Assembly: GCA_030432015.1 (NCBI GenBank)
Contig: JAUIHJ010000555.1
Coordinates: forward strand, 1-5,736
From: a bacterium
GTDB lineage: Bacteria > Planctomycetota > Planctomycetia > Pirellulales > Pirellulaceae
DNA length: 5,736 bases
Direction: 5' to 3'
Part shown: piece after piece, positions 4,562-5,736 of the stretch
Layout of the letters: each line of letters begins with the position of its first letter
Numbering within the stretch: position 1 is the stretch's first letter
The notes under the pieces: model-generated
Database searches by the model: none
What the model was told of the DNA's origin: nothing
What the model saw: only the letters and a program-made list of their open reading frames with translations
Position numbers and translations under genes: made by a program

Positions 4562-5736
4562 ATGCCTCGCCCCGTCGTCTGCTTCCTTGGGTGCGCCGCG
4601 CTCAGTACGATTGTCGCGTCGGCGTCTGCGGATTCCGTCAAGCGGATTGATTTTGGACGCGACGTTCGTCCGATTCTGGTTCGGCATTGCATCGGCTGCC
4701 ACGGCGCTGAGAAGCAAGAGTCGGGCTTGCGGTTGGATTCGCCGGCCGGAATTCGCCGTGGCGGCGATGGTGGCGAAGTCGTGCCGGCAGCGCAGACCGT
4801 CGACATCAGCACCGCGGATCGCGAAACGCTCCAACGTCGCAGCCGTCTGCTCCGCGCGGTGACCGGGCGCGACGACGAACTCAGCAAGATGCCACCCGAG
4901 GGTCCTGGCCTGACGGACACCGAACATGCCATCTTACACGCCTGGGTCGGGCAAGGGGCGCCGTTACCCGCGCCGGCGGACGGCGAGCTGAATCCGAATT
5001 CGCACTGGTCCTTCCAGCCGCCAACGCGTTCTCCGTTGCCAGCGGTGGCCGATCCGCAATGGGTGCGCAACGCCATCGATTATTATGTGCTGGCCAGTTT
5101 GGAGGCGAAGGGGATTGCGCCGTCCCCAGAAGCGGAACGCACCACCTTGATTCGCCGCTTGAGCTTGGACTTGCGCGGCATTCCCCCGACGCCCGCGGAA
5201 GTCATGGCGTTTCTGAACGACGATGACGCGGGCGCCTACGAGCGGCTGGTCGAGCGTATGTTTGCTTCGCCGGCCTATGGCGAACGGTGGGGGCGGCATT
5301 GGCTGGACCTGGCGCGCTACGCGGACAGCAACGGCTACACACGCGACTTTGCCCGCGAGATTTGGAAATATCGAGACTGGGTTATCGCTGCGTTGAATGC
5401 GGACATGCCGTTCGACCAGTTCACAATCGAGCAATTTGCCGGCGACCTGCTGCCGAACGCGACGCTCGATCAGCAGATCGCCACCGGCTTTCATCGCAAC
5501 ACGCTGATCAATGAAGAGGGGGGGACCGACAGCGAGCAGTTTCGGGTCGATGCCGTCGCTGATCGGGTTAATACGACCGGTGTGGTCTACCTGGGACTGA
5601 CGCTGGGATGCGCCCGCTGCCACTCGCACAAGTACGATCCGATTTCGCAGCGTGAGTATTATCAGCTGTTCGCGTTTTTGAACGACTGCGACGAACCACA
5701 GATCGACGCCCCATCGCCGTGGCAGGTTGCTCAGGG
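4562..5736 (+). CDS. PSCyt1/DUF1549 planctomycete cytochrome-type protein, 3' end outside the window
   Basis: N-terminal 391 residues of a large secreted protein; the frame is open to the last base. Residues 1-23 look like a signal peptide (hydrophobic stretch CFLGCAALSTIVAS, then ASA before Asp24). The PSCyt1 domain follows: FGRDVRPILVRHCIGCHG has a CxxCH haem-type motif (C43, C46, H47), then SGLRLDS (54-60) and KMPPEGPGLT (109-118), whose Met110 is a candidate haem ligand. From about 165 the PSCyt2/DUF1549 domain begins: IDYYVLASL, LIRRLSLDLRGIPPTPAEV (197-215), YGERWGRHWLDLARYADSNGY (239-259), INEEGGTDSEQFRVD (316-330). A second CxxCH sits in CARCHSHKYDPI (350-361) followed by EYYQLFAFLND. 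Family members are usually 700-1100 residues with a DUF1553 domain next, and a DUF1501 gene downstream. Haem binding is inferred from the motifs, and the physiological role is not established. ATG 4562 is chosen for its GGAG at 8 bases and the signal peptide. Confidence 0.92.
   Translation, partial: MPRPVVCFLGCAALSTIVASASADSVKRIDFGRDVRPILVRHCIGCHGAEKQESGLRLDSPAGIRRGGDGGEVVPAAQTVDISTADRETLQRRSRLLRAVTGRDDELSKMPPEGPGLTDTEHAILHAWVGQGAPLPAPADGELNPNSHWSFQPPTRSPLPAVADPQWVRNAIDYYVLASLEAKGIAPSPEAERTTLIRRLSLDLRGIPPTPAEVMAFLNDDDAGAYERLVERMFASPAYGERWGRHWLDLARYADSNGYTRDFAREIWKYRDWVIAALNADMPFDQFTIEQFAGDLLPNATLDQQIATGFHRNTLINEEGGTDSEQFRVDAVADRVNTTGVVYLGLTLGCARCHSHKYDPISQREYYQLFAFLNDCDEPQIDAPSPWQVAQ

Noticed and set aside
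4562..4594. Lipoprotein signal ending at Cys11 in the cytochrome-type protein
   Set aside because: The residues before Cys11 (FLG) fit the lipobox poorly and the n-region is very short; ordinary signal peptidase cleavage after ASA (21-23) fits better.
4145..5629. Long minus-strand open frames opposite the reductase and cytochrome-type genes
   Set aside because: They lie antisense to clearly conserved coding sequence, are rich in Arg, Pro and Ala as expected from GC-rich shadows, and show no family motif.

Overview
The window looks like chromosomal DNA of a planctomycete (Planctomycetota). Two hallmarks support this. There are tandem genes for DUF1559 (SBP_bac_10) proteins with a pilin-like N-terminus and a C-terminal H-X9-DG motif. 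There is also the start of a large secreted protein combining a planctomycete cytochrome C domain (PSCyt1) with a DUF1549 domain. Genus-level assignment is not possible from what is visible. All supported genes are on the + strand; the long minus-strand open frames read as shadows of GC-rich coding sequence.

Layout. Bases 1-69 are the last 22 codons of a DUF1559-type gene. After a 209-base spacer come two complete DUF1559 genes (279-1379 and 1392-2363), 12 bases apart and probably co-transcribed, so the left third is a tandem family of at least three paralogues. A 195-base spacer leads to a MaoC-like hot-dog-fold hydratase (2559-3104). Directly after its stop codon lies a repeat island of about 340 bases (3105-3445): a left array of 19-21-base units, a nested inverted repeat with a 19-bp outer stem, and a right array of alternating long and short units. 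The base of the right arm is the inverted counterpart of the left stem. An AT-richer spacer with a perfect 2 x 16-bp tandem duplication (3531-3562) precedes a classical short-chain dehydrogenase/reductase (3595-4401). A 160-base spacer rich in small inverted repeats is followed by the PSCyt1/DUF1549 protein (4562 onward), which runs off the window.

How the genes relate. The two DUF1559 genes form one unit and probably make envelope-associated, pilin-processed proteins of unknown function. The hydratase and the reductase could act on related acyl substrates, but the repeat island separates them and each has its own Shine-Dalgarno site, so no shared pathway is shown. The cytochrome-type gene is normally the first of a pair with a DUF1501 gene, which would lie beyond the right edge. 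Four starts chosen here have a GGAG-type Shine-Dalgarno site about 8 bases upstream, which gives internally consistent start calls.

The most unusual material is the repeat island. It is not explained by any gene, is far too symmetrical to be chance, and is not a CRISPR array. I do not see a new defence or metabolic system in this window.
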